Notes: generated from the sequence alone by a model not told the origin. Counted from the stretch's first letter, positions 48,609 to 58,098 are shown. The stretch is 64,000 bases of DNA from an uncultured Clostridia bacterium (GCA_946407705.1 CAMJPC010000009.1:1-64000); one strand, 5' to 3'. Program-made: numbers and translations.

Positions 48609-48888
48609 AAAAAAATCCCACGGCAATCATTAATTGCCATGGGACGAATTGCTATTTATCGCACCTTCGCGGTACCACCCATGTTCGAAAAGCGTAAGTA
48701 TATGCTTTCCGCACTTAAATCGCGCTGTAATGCCGCCGCTATGCATCCGCTTAATCAGTAAAATACCGTTTTCGCAGGAAAGCTCCAGTGTTGAAATTCA
48801 TCTTATTGCCCTTCGTATCGTGCTTTCAGCCGGTGACACGACTCTCTTTCCCGGAAGCAAAAAGACTACTTACGCACCTTCATTGCAT
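48609..48888 (-). promoter_or_regulatory. T-box riboswitch of pheST
   Basis: On the minus strand the antiterminator signature GGGTGGTACCGCG is at 48668-48680. A terminator follows: CCCATGGCAATTA pairs with TGATTGCCGTGGG (48616-48645) and ends in a run of seven T. The upstream part has a Stem I-like region with GAATTTCAACA, where TTC (48793-48795) is a good Phe specifier followed by A. This fits control by uncharged tRNA-Phe. Confidence 0.9.
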
Positions 48889-48893
48889 TGCCC

Positions 48894-48923
48894 ATTGTAC
48901 ATATATGATAACTAAAAAGTCAA
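48894..48923 (-). promoter_or_regulatory. Promoter of the pheST T-box transcript
   Basis: Minus-strand TTGACT (48918-48923), an 18-base spacer and TACAAT (48894-48899). RNA would start at about 48886, matching the 5' end of the T-box leader. Confidence 0.7.
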
Positions 48924-48931
48924 GCAAACCC

Positions 48932-49543
48932 TTATACGGCAAAGAAAGGATTGTATTTTATCTCGTCAGCGATCGTCGAATCGGGTCCGTGACCGGGATA
49001 AATCCTGATCTTAGGATCCATCTTGCTGAGTTTTCTTACAGAATCCATCATGACCTTGGAAGATCCGCCTATCATGTCGGTTCTGCCAACCGAACCTGCG
49101 AAAACAGTGTCGCCGGTAAACATATGCTCTTCACCATCAACGGAAAACAAGTAGCAGACAGAACCCCTTGTATGTCCCGGTGTAGCTATTACTTTTATGG
49201 ATACGGAACCCGATTCAATGGTCTCAGCCGGCTTTTGATAAGAAAAATCAAAGGTCTTGGCCACCCCATCCATGAAAGAACAGTTTGATCTCGGGTCTGA
49301 TATGAGTTCTGAATCCTCAGGACTCATGTAAACAGGAGCTTGCGGGTACTTTTCAAGCCATTTTTCAACGTATTTGATGTGATCATAATGGCCATGCGTT
49401 ATCAGAATGGCTGAAACAGACGTTATTTCCTGCTTTATCGTGTCAGGATCGACTGAAGGATCGATAACAAACAACTCATCGCAAACATATGCCAAATACA
49501 TATTTGACGTAAGCGGACCACGAGGGATACATATGATGTTCAT
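48932..49543 (-). CDS. MBL-fold metallo-hydrolase (glyoxalase II-like)
   Basis: 203 residues with the metallo-beta-lactamase fold. ITHGHYDHIKY is HxHxDH, ATPGHTRGS and FTGDTVFAGSVGRTD complete the metal site, and YPGHGPDSTI holds the last His. YcbL/GloB-like proteins hydrolyse thioesters such as S-lactoylglutathione. It follows the MGS-like gene by 6 bases, suggesting a methylglyoxal-type pair, but that partner lacks key residues. Confidence 0.85.
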   Translation of the reverse strand: MNIICIPRGPLTSNMYLAYVCDELFVIDPSVDPDTIKQEITSVSAILITHGHYDHIKYVEKWLEKYPQAPVYMSPEDSELISDPRSNCSFMDGVAKTFDFSYQKPAETIESGSVSIKVIATPGHTRGSVCYLFSVDGEEHMFTGDTVFAGSVGRTDMIGGSSKVMMDSVRKLSKMDPKIRIYPGHGPDSTIADEIKYNPFFAV

Positions 49544-49549
49544 TGAAGA

Positions 49550-49963
49550 TCAGGCGCCTGTTCCCTGCCTGTCGGCAGCATTCCATTCACGGTAATCAAG
49601 CGCACCGCTATCAATCGCGGTAATAAGGATCTCGGCAGAAGCGATATTCGTAGCATAAGGAATTATGTTCTGGTCGCATACATCAAGAAGCTCTCCCGGG
49701 TTGGATTCACTCTTGGTTCTGCCGTCTCTGAGATAGATTACGCAGTCGATACCGTTAAACTCGGCTCTGGAAGCCAGCTGTTCAAATCCGCTCGAATAGT
49801 CTACCGAAAGACCTGAAACATCGAGATCTGCGGAAGATTTAAGTAATTTAGCGGTGTTATAAACTGAAATCAGCTGATGCTTCTCAAGAAGGGGCTTATA
49901 AGCAATGCAAAAGTTGACAAGAAGCTCGGTCTTCCTATTGTCAGCCATCAAAACGATTTTCAT
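49550..49963 (-). CDS. Methylglyoxal synthase-like protein, catalytic residues missing
   Basis: 137 residues resembling MgsA: KIVLMADNRKTELLVNF, KHQLISVYNTAKLL, and DVCDQNIIPYATNIASAEILITAID all align. Compared with E. coli MgsA, the His of VAHD is lost (MADN), GGDQQ is SSGFEQ (catalytic Asp lost), and of DPLNAVPHDPD only the first Asp remains (D80), with Ser and Gly replacing His and the last Asp. It is unlikely to make methylglyoxal and may be a divergent binding domain. The ATG at 49963 is preferred over TTG 49966. Co-transcribed with the MBL hydrolase gene. Confidence 0.75.
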   Translation of the reverse strand: MKIVLMADNRKTELLVNFCIAYKPLLEKHQLISVYNTAKLLKSSADLDVSGLSVDYSSGFEQLASRAEFNGIDCVIYLRDGRTKSESNPGELLDVCDQNIIPYATNIASAEILITAIDSGALDYREWNAADRQGTGA

Positions 49964-49993
49964 CAAAAAGCCCCCATTAAAGATACTGCCAAA

Positions 49994-50022
49994 ATTTTAC
50001 AGTATTATCACTATGCGGACAA
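49994..50022 (-). promoter_or_regulatory. Promoter of the MGS-like/MBL pair with overlapping inverted repeat
   Basis: Minus-strand TTGTCC (50017-50022), a 17-base spacer and TAAAAT (49994-49999). The inverted repeat ATACTG (49983-49988) / CAGTAT (50000-50005) encloses the -10 box, a likely operator position. Confidence 0.6.
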
Positions 50023-50087
50023 TTTCCCTTTAATACAAAACTGCAACATAAAAACTGTTTATCATGTCAATTCAGTTTTCAAGGCTG

Positions 50088-52397
50088 TCAGGCAAGGTGA
50101 TCTCCGGGTGAAGGATTATTGATATATACGGGATAAGTATTGAAATAATAAGTGTTGTAATATGCAGCGATGATCTTTCTGGCGATGATCGTAGTTGATG
50201 AACCCCACTCGCCTCTTTCTACAACGAGAGCTACAGCAATCTCAGGGTTATCCTTAGGAGCATAGCAGACGAAAAGACCGTTGGAATACTCTTTTCTTAT
50301 CTTCTCGAAGCCCGTCTCAGCCGTTCCCGTCTTACATGTAACCTTTATCGGGAATGCCGAAAACTGTCTTTGAGCCGTTCCTCTCCAGTACTTTGAACCT
50401 TCCGTAACGCAGATCATGGCATTACGTACTGCCCTGATGTTCTCTTCAGGAATACCGATATCGACTGATTCAGCCTGGCCTTTATAAAGAACCGAGCCGT
50501 CACTGGCAATGACAGAGTCAATGATATAAGGCTTAACGAGCTTGTTTGTGGCAATTCCCGCTACGTATCTGCAAAGCTGGAGAATCGTAAAGCAGTTATC
50601 GAACTGTCCGATAGAAACCTGAGCGGTATTTGACGGGAACCAGATCTTATCGTACTCGGATTCATGCAGGAGTCTCTTCGTTTCACGGCTCGACATAACG
50701 CCTTTTATCTCACCCGGGAGATCGATGCCGGTCTTAACGCCAAGACCGAATCTCTTAGCCATGTTAGCAATATTGTCGATACCTGTACTAACGCCCAATC
50801 TCATGAAATAGATATTGCAAGAGGTACCCATGGCACTATCAAGGTTAAGAGGACCGTGACCGCCATAGGGATACTCGAGACATCTGAATATCCATCCGTC
50901 TACGTCCAGAGGGCTGATGCATGAGATCCAGTTGGATTCGGGGGTTATCGTGCCGCTTTCAAGGCCGGCAAGAGCCGTAATCGGCTTAAATGTAGAACCG
51001 GGAGCGTACATTGACATGATGGCTCTGTTCCACAAAGGAAGGTCTGCTGCAGTCATTTCCGCATATTCATCAAGTCCGAGATAATATTTTACCTGTTCAG
51101 TAGCCTGGGGATCGCCATAGTTAGCCAGGATAAAGTCATTCGGGTCATAGTTAGGATAAGAAGCCATAGCCAGAATGGCTCCCGTCTTAACGTTCATAAC
51201 AACGAAAGCTCCTGAACTTGCCGTTTTATATCCTGTATGGTTACGGGCTTCTTCTACCTGAGCGTCGTTAATGTACTGCTTTAAGGCTTCCGTGCCGACT
51301 TTCTGAAGCTTTGAATCGATCGTGAGGTTAACTGTGGCTCCTGCTTTAGGCTTTACACCATAATTGGACGGGACAAACATACCCTCTTCACCCTGCTTTG
51401 TCCAAATATTGTAAGGTGAGATTCCGCTGTCTCCGTGCAGATATCTTTCCATCTGCGATTCAACGCCTGATTTGCCTACCATGTCATCGTTTGTATATCC
51501 GAATCGTGAAAGATCCTGGAATGTAGTCTGCGAGATACGTCCTACGTATCCCAGAACATGGCATGAAAACAGAGCTTCAGGAGAATATGTGCGGGCATAG
51601 CCTTTTCCACAGACAATGCCCATGTAATGGTAGTTTTCCTCTGCGAAGAGCTTTATCAGGTCTTCCGGAACATCTGTAGCGATCTTGATAGGCGTACCTT
51701 TGATGAAAGCCCAGTTATCGGTAAAGATCTGGTATCTGATCCTTACGATCCTGTATGCTTCTTCAATCGTGTATCTGTTATCAAGATTAAACTTCTGTCT
51801 CAAGTAAAGGAAAAAGACATTCGGATCCGTCTTAACATATTTATCCGAATACGTGACAATAACGCCCTGGGAATAATCTTCGAGGGCGAAAAGATTGGAA
51901 TTGCTCTGCCAGGTTCTGATCTTATCCTCTTCTTTTATGAACTTAGGATCAGGGTCCATGGTGAAATACTGGTCAAGTTCGGATACAGTAATGCAATGGT
52001 ATTTATCGAAAAGCTGGCTTAATTCAAGGCAAAGAGCATTCAATTCATTATCATTCAGGTACGCGTTGGCGATCATGACAGTGTTATATTCGATCGAAGA
52101 AGCGAGTTTTAAGCCCTTACTGTCAAGGATGTCACCTCTTGGAGCTTCGGAAACATACTGTCTCAAAACACCGGTAGAACCTTCTGAAATGGTCTTCTGA
52201 TAGTCAGAAAACTGAAGTCTTGCCGTCATTACGAGGATCGCGACACCAAAAGAACTGAAAATTACGGCAAGAACCAGGAAACGGTTGCTGAATAAAGACA
52301 TAAACCTCTTAAAGAGGTTATTCTTTTCTTTACCCCCGTTATTTTCGGAATTTCGGTCAAACGCACCGTAATCGTCTATCTTCAGATCTGCAGCCAT
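50088..52397 (-). CDS. mrdA: Penicillin-binding protein 2 (cell-elongation transpeptidase)
   Basis: 769 residues. An N-terminal membrane helix (about 38-58) precedes the PBP dimerization domain (about 80-340) and the transpeptidase domain. Catalytic motifs: STFK (Ser about 468), SCN (526-528) and KTG (689-691). Cross-links peptidoglycan during side-wall growth. Overlaps mreD by 16 bases; with mreC-mreD this is the elongasome cluster. mreB is not in the window. Confidence 0.92.
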   Translation of the reverse strand: MAADLKIDDYGAFDRNSENNGGKEKNNLFKRFMSLFSNRFLVLAVIFSSFGVAILVMTARLQFSDYQKTISEGSTGVLRQYVSEAPRGDILDSKGLKLASSIEYNTVMIANAYLNDNELNALCLELSQLFDKYHCITVSELDQYFTMDPDPKFIKEEDKIRTWQSNSNLFALEDYSQGVIVTYSDKYVKTDPNVFFLYLRQKFNLDNRYTIEEAYRIVRIRYQIFTDNWAFIKGTPIKIATDVPEDLIKLFAEENYHYMGIVCGKGYARTYSPEALFSCHVLGYVGRISQTTFQDLSRFGYTNDDMVGKSGVESQMERYLHGDSGISPYNIWTKQGEEGMFVPSNYGVKPKAGATVNLTIDSKLQKVGTEALKQYINDAQVEEARNHTGYKTASSGAFVVMNVKTGAILAMASYPNYDPNDFILANYGDPQATEQVKYYLGLDEYAEMTAADLPLWNRAIMSMYAPGSTFKPITALAGLESGTITPESNWISCISPLDVDGWIFRCLEYPYGGHGPLNLDSAMGTSCNIYFMRLGVSTGIDNIANMAKRFGLGVKTGIDLPGEIKGVMSSRETKRLLHESEYDKIWFPSNTAQVSIGQFDNCFTILQLCRYVAGIATNKLVKPYIIDSVIASDGSVLYKGQAESVDIGIPEENIRAVRNAMICVTEGSKYWRGTAQRQFSAFPIKVTCKTGTAETGFEKIRKEYSNGLFVCYAPKDNPEIAVALVVERGEWGSSTTIIARKIIAAYYNTYYFNTYPVYINNPSPGDHLA

Positions 52398-53014
52398 GAA
52401 GTATCCTCATTACTCTTTATCACGTCATCCGATGTGTTTCTCTGTTCAGCAAGACCTACAGGACCCGCAAATCTCAATAAAACAAGAAGCGGGATACCTG
52501 CTATCAGATTAAGTAATGTCTGTAAAAGACTTGATCTGACAACGATCTCATATACTCCGAGGTCATAACTTCCGGCTGAAGGAACGAGAAATGTCCAGCT
52601 GTATGCCAGAAAATGACCTGAAAACTTATAAAGCAAAGTAATAAATGCGATCGAAACAAACGCGAAAGGTATATTCCGATGCATTCTCTTCGTAAAGAAA
52701 GACGAAGCCACGGCACCTGCGAGGAACATGACAAGCATTCCGATACCAGCAGTAACATGTACCGTTCCGTCTATGCCGATTATGGCTATCGGAGCAAGAC
52801 AGTCTCTTACGAGTCCCATAATCAATCCGACAATGACTCCGTCTTTAAAACCATAGAAATAGCCTGTCAAAACAACAAAGACAAATGTAATGTCTGCTGT
52901 CTGACCGCCAAAACCAAGTCGGTTAGGATAAGATACCTGAAGCGAAGAAAGCAACAGGATATAAACGGCGTAAACGACTATCTTACGAATCAGTTTACGT
53001 TGGTTCATCATCAT
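52382..53014 (-). CDS. mreD: Rod-shape-determining protein MreD
   Basis: 210 residues with five or six hydrophobic helices, typical of MreD. Start in an ATGATGATG run that overlaps the mreC stop. Family assignment rests on size, hydrophobicity and position between mreC and PBP2. Confidence 0.85.
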   Translation of the reverse strand: MMMNQRKLIRKIVVYAVYILLLSSLQVSYPNRLGFGGQTADITFVFVVLTGYFYGFKDGVIVGLIMGLVRDCLAPIAIIGIDGTVHVTAGIGMLVMFLAGAVASSFFTKRMHRNIPFAFVSIAFITLLYKFSGHFLAYSWTFLVPSAGSYDLGVYEIVVRSSLLQTLLNLIAGIPLLVLLRFAGPVGLAEQRNTSDDVIKSNEDTSWLQI

Positions 53015-53922
53015 CCCTGTCCGCCCTGACCTTGTGCAGAAGATTCGGAAACTCCCGGTTCTCTTTCCTTCTTATCATCGGAAATGAAAGGAATCATTAC
53101 GAAGACATCTTCGAGTTCTCCTATATTGGAGAAAGGCTTAAGAGTAGCAGTGACTTCAACAGGATTGGACTCATCTACGCTGACAATGGTACCGATCGGG
53201 ATACCGTCGGGGAACAATCCACCTTCACCAGAAGTAACGATAACCGTTCCGGGAACAAGTCTGACACCCTTTTCGATTCCTTTTACCTTACAAAGTCCTG
53301 ATCTCTTAAGAACGGAGTCTCCGCTGACAATTACGGAAGCACCGTTAACTTCGTTTACCTTACCGGCAACCGAGAAACCTTCGTGAAGGAGCGGCAGAAC
53401 CTTGGAGTCAGATCCCTGAGTCTCGATTACTCGACCGACAAGGTTCATTTCGACATCGACGACAGGATAAGACTGACCCTGCTCGAGCGAGATACCTTCA
53501 TTCTTACCTGCATTGATCCTGATAACCGAGAACCACTCATCTGCTTCTCTGGAAAGTATCGTAGCACCGTAAATATCATAATTACTGAAAGTATCCCTGA
53601 TATGGAACGCTTCCTTAAGCTCCTCATATCTGATGGCGGCTTCCTCGTACTGGTTGAGCCTGTACTTAAGGTCAGCGATCTCTTCTTTAAGGGTCTTGTT
53701 TTCTTCCCTGATGGCAATACCGTCAGCAATAGCCGCCCAGAAGTCCGAGAAAGCATTACCGGTGGTCTTTACGCCTTTTTGCGCAGGTGAAACAGCATTT
53801 GAAGCAATACCGACTGCAGCTTTAAGAGGGCTTCCTGGAAGGAAACTCAGAATAATACCCGCAATCAGAAGAAGTGAAACCGCAAGTACGATAAACCACT
53901 TCGATGTCAAAAGCCTTTTCAA
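53011..53922 (-). CDS. mreC: Rod-shape-determining protein MreC
   Basis: 303 residues. A membrane helix (about 11-31) and a coiled coil (about 65-105, EENKTLKEEIADLKYRLNQYEEAAIRYEEL) precede the beta-barrel domain (SREADEWFSVIRINAGKNEGI, then LLHEGFSVAGKVNEVNG). The start codon is TTG at 53922 with GAGGTG upstream; no better start is near. Links MreB filaments to PBP2. Confidence 0.9.
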   Translation of the reverse strand: MKRLLTSKWFIVLAVSLLLIAGIILSFLPGSPLKAAVGIASNAVSPAQKGVKTTGNAFSDFWAAIADGIAIREENKTLKEEIADLKYRLNQYEEAAIRYEELKEAFHIRDTFSNYDIYGATILSREADEWFSVIRINAGKNEGISLEQGQSYPVVDVEMNLVGRVIETQGSDSKVLPLLHEGFSVAGKVNEVNGASVIVSGDSVLKRSGLCKVKGIEKGVRLVPGTVIVTSGEGGLFPDGIPIGTIVSVDESNPVEVTATLKPFSNIGELEDVFVMIPFISDDKKEREPGVSESSAQGQGGQG

Positions 53923-53942
53923 ATCAAACGCACCTCAGTCTA

Positions 53943-54467
53943 TTAAGCCTTTTTGCCGCAACAATTCTTGTACTTCTTGCCGGAACCGCAAGGGCACGGA
54001 TCATTTCTGCCGATCTTATCTGAATGAGCGATATTAGCAACACGGTAATCGTGTGTGATCTCCTTCATTCTCTCTTCAGTAAGAACATTCTTCCATGCAG
54101 GGATGTTGTAAAGCCAGTCAGCTTTGGCATCATGCATGTTGTAATAAAGTTTCTCATAGTCAATGTCGAGGCTGATCTCGGACTCATCAGTAAGAGATTC
54201 AAGATCAAGTGAATCGCCGTTCTTAAGGCTGGACTTGATTCCGTCAAGGAAACCGACATAGACTTCCATGTTGGATGCGTTGAAACCAAGCTTTCTGGAC
54301 AGAGCGAGAAGCTGACCGTTCAGGAACTCGGAATTGTCAGGATAAGCTCCGAGGATCTTCTCATAAACAGCCTTTTCAAGCTGATAGTAGCGGTTTACAT
54401 ATTCAATGTATTCCTGCTCATTGGAATTGTTCTCGGATCTCTCGATCCATGTTGTATAGTAGCTCAT
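53943..54467 (-). CDS. SEC-C zinc-motif protein of unknown role
   Basis: 174 residues: an N-terminal helical region (about 12-120) not assigned to a family, and a C-terminal SEC-C motif [19 protein letters not shown] almost identical to the tail of SecA in this window. Such stand-alone SEC-C proteins are common in Clostridia; the motif suggests ribosome or chaperone contact. AGGAGG before the ATG. 20 bases upstream of mreC. Confidence 0.8.
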   Translation of the reverse strand: MSYYTTWIERSENNSNEQEYIEYVNRYYQLEKAVYEKILGAYPDNSEFLNGQLLALSRKLGFNASNMEVYVGFLDGIKSSLKNGDSLDLESLTDESEISLDIDYEKLYYNMHDAKADWLYNIPAWKNVLTEERMKEITHDYRVANIAHSDKIGRNDPCPCGSGKKYKNCCGKKA

Positions 54468-54487
54468 TTATCTTTCCTCCTAATGAA

Positions 54488-55684
54488 TTACAAATTTGAA
54501 GCGACCTGAGTAAGGAATTCAGTAGTATTGACAACCTTTTTCTCAGGGAGATCGAGAAGGCTGTCAAGATCACCTGTAATTATACCCGATTCAATCGTTG
54601 AAACAGCACTCTTTTCAAGTCTTGCCGCGAAATTCTCTAAATCCTGCAGGCCATCCATCTGAGCACGCTTGCGGAGAGCTCCGGACCATGCGAAAAGCGT
54701 AGCCATCGGGTTTGTCGAAGTATTCTCACCCTTGAGGTATCTGTAATAGTGCCTTGTTACTGTACCGTGAGCAGCCTCAAACTCGTATTTGCCGTCAGGA
54801 GAAACGAGAACCGAGGTCATCATGGCAAGAGAACCGCAAGCGGAAGCGAGCATGTCACTCATTACGTCTCCGTCATAGTTCTTGCATGCCCAGACGAAAC
54901 CGCCCTTTGAACGCATTACTCTTGCAACAGCGTCATCGATGAGCGTATAGAAATAAGTAATGCCGGCTTCAGCGAACTTAGCTTCGAATTCTTCCTTATA
55001 GATCTTCTCGAAGATATCCTTGAAACGTCTGTCATATACCTTGGAGATGGTATCCTTTGTGGCAAACCACAGATCCTGCTTGGTATCGAGTGAATACTGG
55101 AAGCAAGACTTAGCAAAAGCCGCAATGGATTTGTCGGTGTTGTACTGACCCTGAAGCACACCGCCGCCTGTATACTCAAATACCGTCTGCTTCTCCTGTC
55201 TTCCGTCGGGATAAGTAACAACGAGATCTGCTCTTGCAGGACCGTCTACCAGGAATTCAGTGTTTCTGTAAACATCGCCGTAAGCATGACGGGCAATGGT
55301 GATGGGCTTCTCCCAGCAAGATACGAAAGGCTTGATGCCGTTTACGAGGATCGGGCTCCTGAATACCGTACCGTCAAGAATTGCTCTGATGGTTCCGTTA
55401 GGGCTCTTCCACATCTGATGCAGGTCATACTCAGTCATTCTCTGCGCATTAGGTGTGATCGTAGCGCACTTTACGGCTACGCCGAGCTCTTTAGTCCTGT
55501 TTGCAGCATCAATGGTGACCTGATCTGCGGTCTTATCCCTGTTGGGAAGTCCGAGGTCAAAATACTCACTCTTAAGATCAACGAACGGAAGGATGACTAT
55601 ATCTTTGATCTCTTTCCAGATTATCCTTGTCATCTCGTCGCCGTCCATCTCGACGATAGGGGTCTTCATCTCGATCTTGCTCAT
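54488..55684 (-). CDS. icd: NADP-dependent isocitrate dehydrogenase (eukaryotic-like type)
   Basis: 398 residues, homodimeric type II IDH. IVEMDGDEMTRIIW, KCATITPNAQRMTEY, NGTIRAILDGTVFRSPI, and FVWACKNYDGDVMSD (metal-binding Asp) are typical, as is HGTVTRHYYRY. Makes 2-oxoglutarate and NADPH. It has its own promoter at 55717-55745. Confidence 0.94.
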   Translation of the reverse strand: MSKIEMKTPIVEMDGDEMTRIIWKEIKDIVILPFVDLKSEYFDLGLPNRDKTADQVTIDAANRTKELGVAVKCATITPNAQRMTEYDLHQMWKSPNGTIRAILDGTVFRSPILVNGIKPFVSCWEKPITIARHAYGDVYRNTEFLVDGPARADLVVTYPDGRQEKQTVFEYTGGGVLQGQYNTDKSIAAFAKSCFQYSLDTKQDLWFATKDTISKVYDRRFKDIFEKIYKEEFEAKFAEAGITYFYTLIDDAVARVMRSKGGFVWACKNYDGDVMSDMLASACGSLAMMTSVLVSPDGKYEFEAAHGTVTRHYYRYLKGENTSTNPMATLFAWSGALRKRAQMDGLQDLENFAARLEKSAVSTIESGIITGDLDSLLDLPEKKVVNTTEFLTQVASNL

Positions 55685-55716
55685 ATATTTCTCCTTAATT
55701 AAAAAATTCCTAAGCG

Positions 55717-55745
55717 ATTCTAAGTCATTACTAAATTCGCGTCAA
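55717..55745 (-). promoter_or_regulatory. Promoter of icd
   Basis: Minus-strand TTGACG (55740-55745), a 17-base spacer and TAGAAT (55717-55722), directly after the holA stop. Confidence 0.65.
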
Positions 55746-55748
55746 TTG

Positions 55749-56786
55749 TTACCTGTCACCTGTTGCCGCTTTTACCAAAATAATCTCAAGCGCATATCTC
55801 TCATCGATCAGGCCGTGTTTGACGTCTGAATCCGATGCACAGGCTGCCAGATATGTTGAAATCAGGCGGTTCATCGAGAAAGCTCCGGCCTGTTTGACAA
55901 GTTTGCCTGCATAAAAATCGTTGATATTTGCTTCAGATGCAAGTTTTCTGCCATCACCAGCCTCTTTAGCCATGATCAACTTCTTGAGGTGGTTAAGGAC
56001 CGCTACCCTGATCTGTATGACGGGCTCCCTGGTAAGGATAAGATTGTTCAGAGCACCCAATGCCTTGGCAGGATCTCTGCTTCCGCAGGCATCCATGATG
56101 TCAAAAATACGTCCACTGAGGTCCGGGGGGCAGCAATCTTCAATGATCGACTCGTCCACCCTGCTAAATCCCGCATTTTGGCAATAGAGTGCGATCTTAG
56201 CGACTTCTCCGGATATCGTAAGCATCCCGGAACCGCATCTGGAGATCAAAGACATCATTGCTCTGCTGTCGATCGTAAGGTTGTACTTGGCGAAAAGCTT
56301 GGAAACCCTTGAAGCAATGTCATCTTCTTCCATGGCGGTCATCTGAACGACCGTTCCGCTCTGAATGAAGGTCTTAACTATCTTTTTACGTAGATCGACA
56401 GTATCTTCAACGAAAATAACGACCGCAGAAGACGGAATGTTCTTAAGGATCTCTATTTCTTTCTCATCAGGCTCTTTGGCCATTACTCCTGACTGTCTGA
56501 CAACAACAAGGCGTCTGGTGGACATCCACGGAGGCATCGATACCATCTCTTCAAGCTTGGCAAAGCTGAAATCATCATCAGCTCTGGTATCGATTATGCT
56601 GTAATCAACAGTTTCTCCGCCTTCGGCTATGTATTTCTTCCTGGCAGTCTTCAGGGCGCCGTCGATCAGATACTGTTCATCCCCATACAACAGTATGAGC
56701 CCGAGTGAATCGGGCTGATTTACCAGTTTGGTGAAGAATTCCTTGTATCCTATAACGCCCTTGGGGAGAGACTTAGCTTTGGCCAT
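55749..56786 (-). CDS. holA: DNA polymerase III delta subunit
   Basis: 345 residues of the HolA/YqeN clamp-loader family: ILLYGDEQYLIDGALKTARK (opening loop), LRKKIVKTFIQSGTVVQM, then VIQIRVAVLNHLKKLIMAKE and a helical C-terminus. Overlaps the GH25 gene stop by 14 bases. Confidence 0.88.
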   Translation of the reverse strand: MAKAKSLPKGVIGYKEFFTKLVNQPDSLGLILLYGDEQYLIDGALKTARKKYIAEGGETVDYSIIDTRADDDFSFAKLEEMVSMPPWMSTRRLVVVRQSGVMAKEPDEKEIEILKNIPSSAVVIFVEDTVDLRKKIVKTFIQSGTVVQMTAMEEDDIASRVSKLFAKYNLTIDSRAMMSLISRCGSGMLTISGEVAKIALYCQNAGFSRVDESIIEDCCPPDLSGRIFDIMDACGSRDPAKALGALNNLILTREPVIQIRVAVLNHLKKLIMAKEAGDGRKLASEANINDFYAGKLVKQAGAFSMNRLISTYLAACASDSDVKHGLIDERYALEIILVKAATGDR

Positions 56787-57999
56787 CGGAGTTAGCCTCC
56801 TTCTTGGCTTCTACGACCCTTCCGTTCGGATAGTAAATATCAACGTCAACGTCAGCATTGATTCCGGCTATCCTTCCGGTAGCGCTGAACTGCCAGAAAT
56901 GAATCGTTCCGACATAAGACGGCTGTGTTTTCCAATCTGCAAGCCAGATCTTGTAATGACCGGGCTTGAACCAATTCCTCAAAAAGTAAGGATTTGCGTA
57001 GATCATTGCATCGTAGCCGTATTTTTCCATCTCGGAACAGAACAGATAGAACATATTGTTGAGATCTGAAGAGTTCATCTTGAGCTTCTGGAAACCCTTC
57101 CATTTCTCGAAGTCATAAGCCACCGGGAAATCGATCTCCTTGCCCTTAAGAGCAGCCGCAAGCTCTGCGCAGTGCTTTTTCATGAGTTCTTCAGTATTAT
57201 CGACGGAATAATAATAGACGCCGATAAGGAGTCCTGCCGCTTTGGCATCCTTGTAATACTCCTCAAACTTGCTGTCGATGCCAAACTTGCCGTTGTTATA
57301 GATGGCAGCGCGCAAAATAACGAAATGGCATCCTGCATCCTTAACCTTCTGGAAATTGATATTGCCCTGATATTTGGATACATCGATACCGATGAAGGCA
57401 TTTCCGGTCTCATATTTCTTCTTGAGATCTGCAAAAGTCGGTTTTTTGGACTTTGTCGTAGAACTGCTGGTCTTAGTAGAAGATGACGGCTTCTTTGTTG
57501 CTGTCTTTTTGGTGTATACGTTAACCGTAACATCAATGGTCTTGCTGTTACCGGCATCATCAGTAATTGTCATCTTGATCGGATAATCGCCGGTAGCATT
57601 AATGTCAACTTCGCCTGTAACCTTTAATTCGACCTCTCTGTCGACGTCATCAACATATCCGACATAATCATCAGGCACGAATTTAGTTCCTTTAAGAAGC
57701 TTAATCGTACGCGGATAGCTGATAAACACAGGAGCCTCGGTATCTACTTCCGGCGGTTCCATGTGAAGCGATGAAGGAATTGTCTCTGATTCAGTCACTG
57801 ATTCGGTCGGTTCAGTAGCTGTATCGGATTCGGATTTCACGCCGGAATCCGTAGTCTCGGATATCTGTGTCTCAGTAGAAGATTCTGTAGAAGGCTGATA
57901 TTTATACTCGTTCATGTTAAGCATGCAACCGGGCACGGCCAGGGTCGCAGCCATACAAAGACCAAGCGATATAAGCTTTATGAGTTTGCCATATTTCAT
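56773..57999 (-). CDS. GH25 lysozyme-type lipoprotein with Ig-like domain
   Basis: 408 residues. A lipobox-like VPGC (Cys25) ends the signal peptide; a Ser/Thr/Glu-rich linker (about 35-85) leads to an Ig-like/DUF5011-type module (about 88-165) and a GH25 muramidase domain (about 205-395): IGIDVSKYQGNINFQKVKDAG, FPVAYDFEKW and IWLADWKTQP. Cuts peptidoglycan glycan strands at the cell surface. The Pro before GC is slightly unusual for a lipobox. It precedes holA on the same transcript. Confidence 0.88.
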   Translation of the reverse strand: MKYGKLIKLISLGLCMAATLAVPGCMLNMNEYKYQPSTESSTETQISETTDSGVKSESDTATEPTESVTESETIPSSLHMEPPEVDTEAPVFISYPRTIKLLKGTKFVPDDYVGYVDDVDREVELKVTGEVDINATGDYPIKMTITDDAGNSKTIDVTVNVYTKKTATKKPSSSTKTSSSTTKSKKPTFADLKKKYETGNAFIGIDVSKYQGNINFQKVKDAGCHFVILRAAIYNNGKFGIDSKFEEYYKDAKAAGLLIGVYYYSVDNTEELMKKHCAELAAALKGKEIDFPVAYDFEKWKGFQKLKMNSSDLNNMFYLFCSEMEKYGYDAMIYANPYFLRNWFKPGHYKIWLADWKTQPSYVGTIHFWQFSATGRIAGINADVDVDIYYPNGRVVEAKKEANSDGQS

Positions 58000-58032
58000 T
58001 AATTAGGACTCCCTAAATATTTTCATTGACTA

Positions 58033-58041
58033 ATTATAACA
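58033..58041 (-). promoter_or_regulatory. Extended -10 promoter of the GH25-holA unit
   Basis: Minus-strand TGTTATAAT (TATAAT with the TGn extension), 34 bases before the ATG. No strong -35 is visible. Confidence 0.5.
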
Positions 58042-58098
58042 AAGTTAACTATATTTAAAGTCAGAAATGTGCGGAATAAATGAAGCTTTATTGCCATA

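Noticed and set aside
48601-48931. tRNA or small protein gene ahead of pheS
   Set aside because: The stretch is explained by the T-box leader; no cloverleaf or coding frame with a ribosome site is seen.
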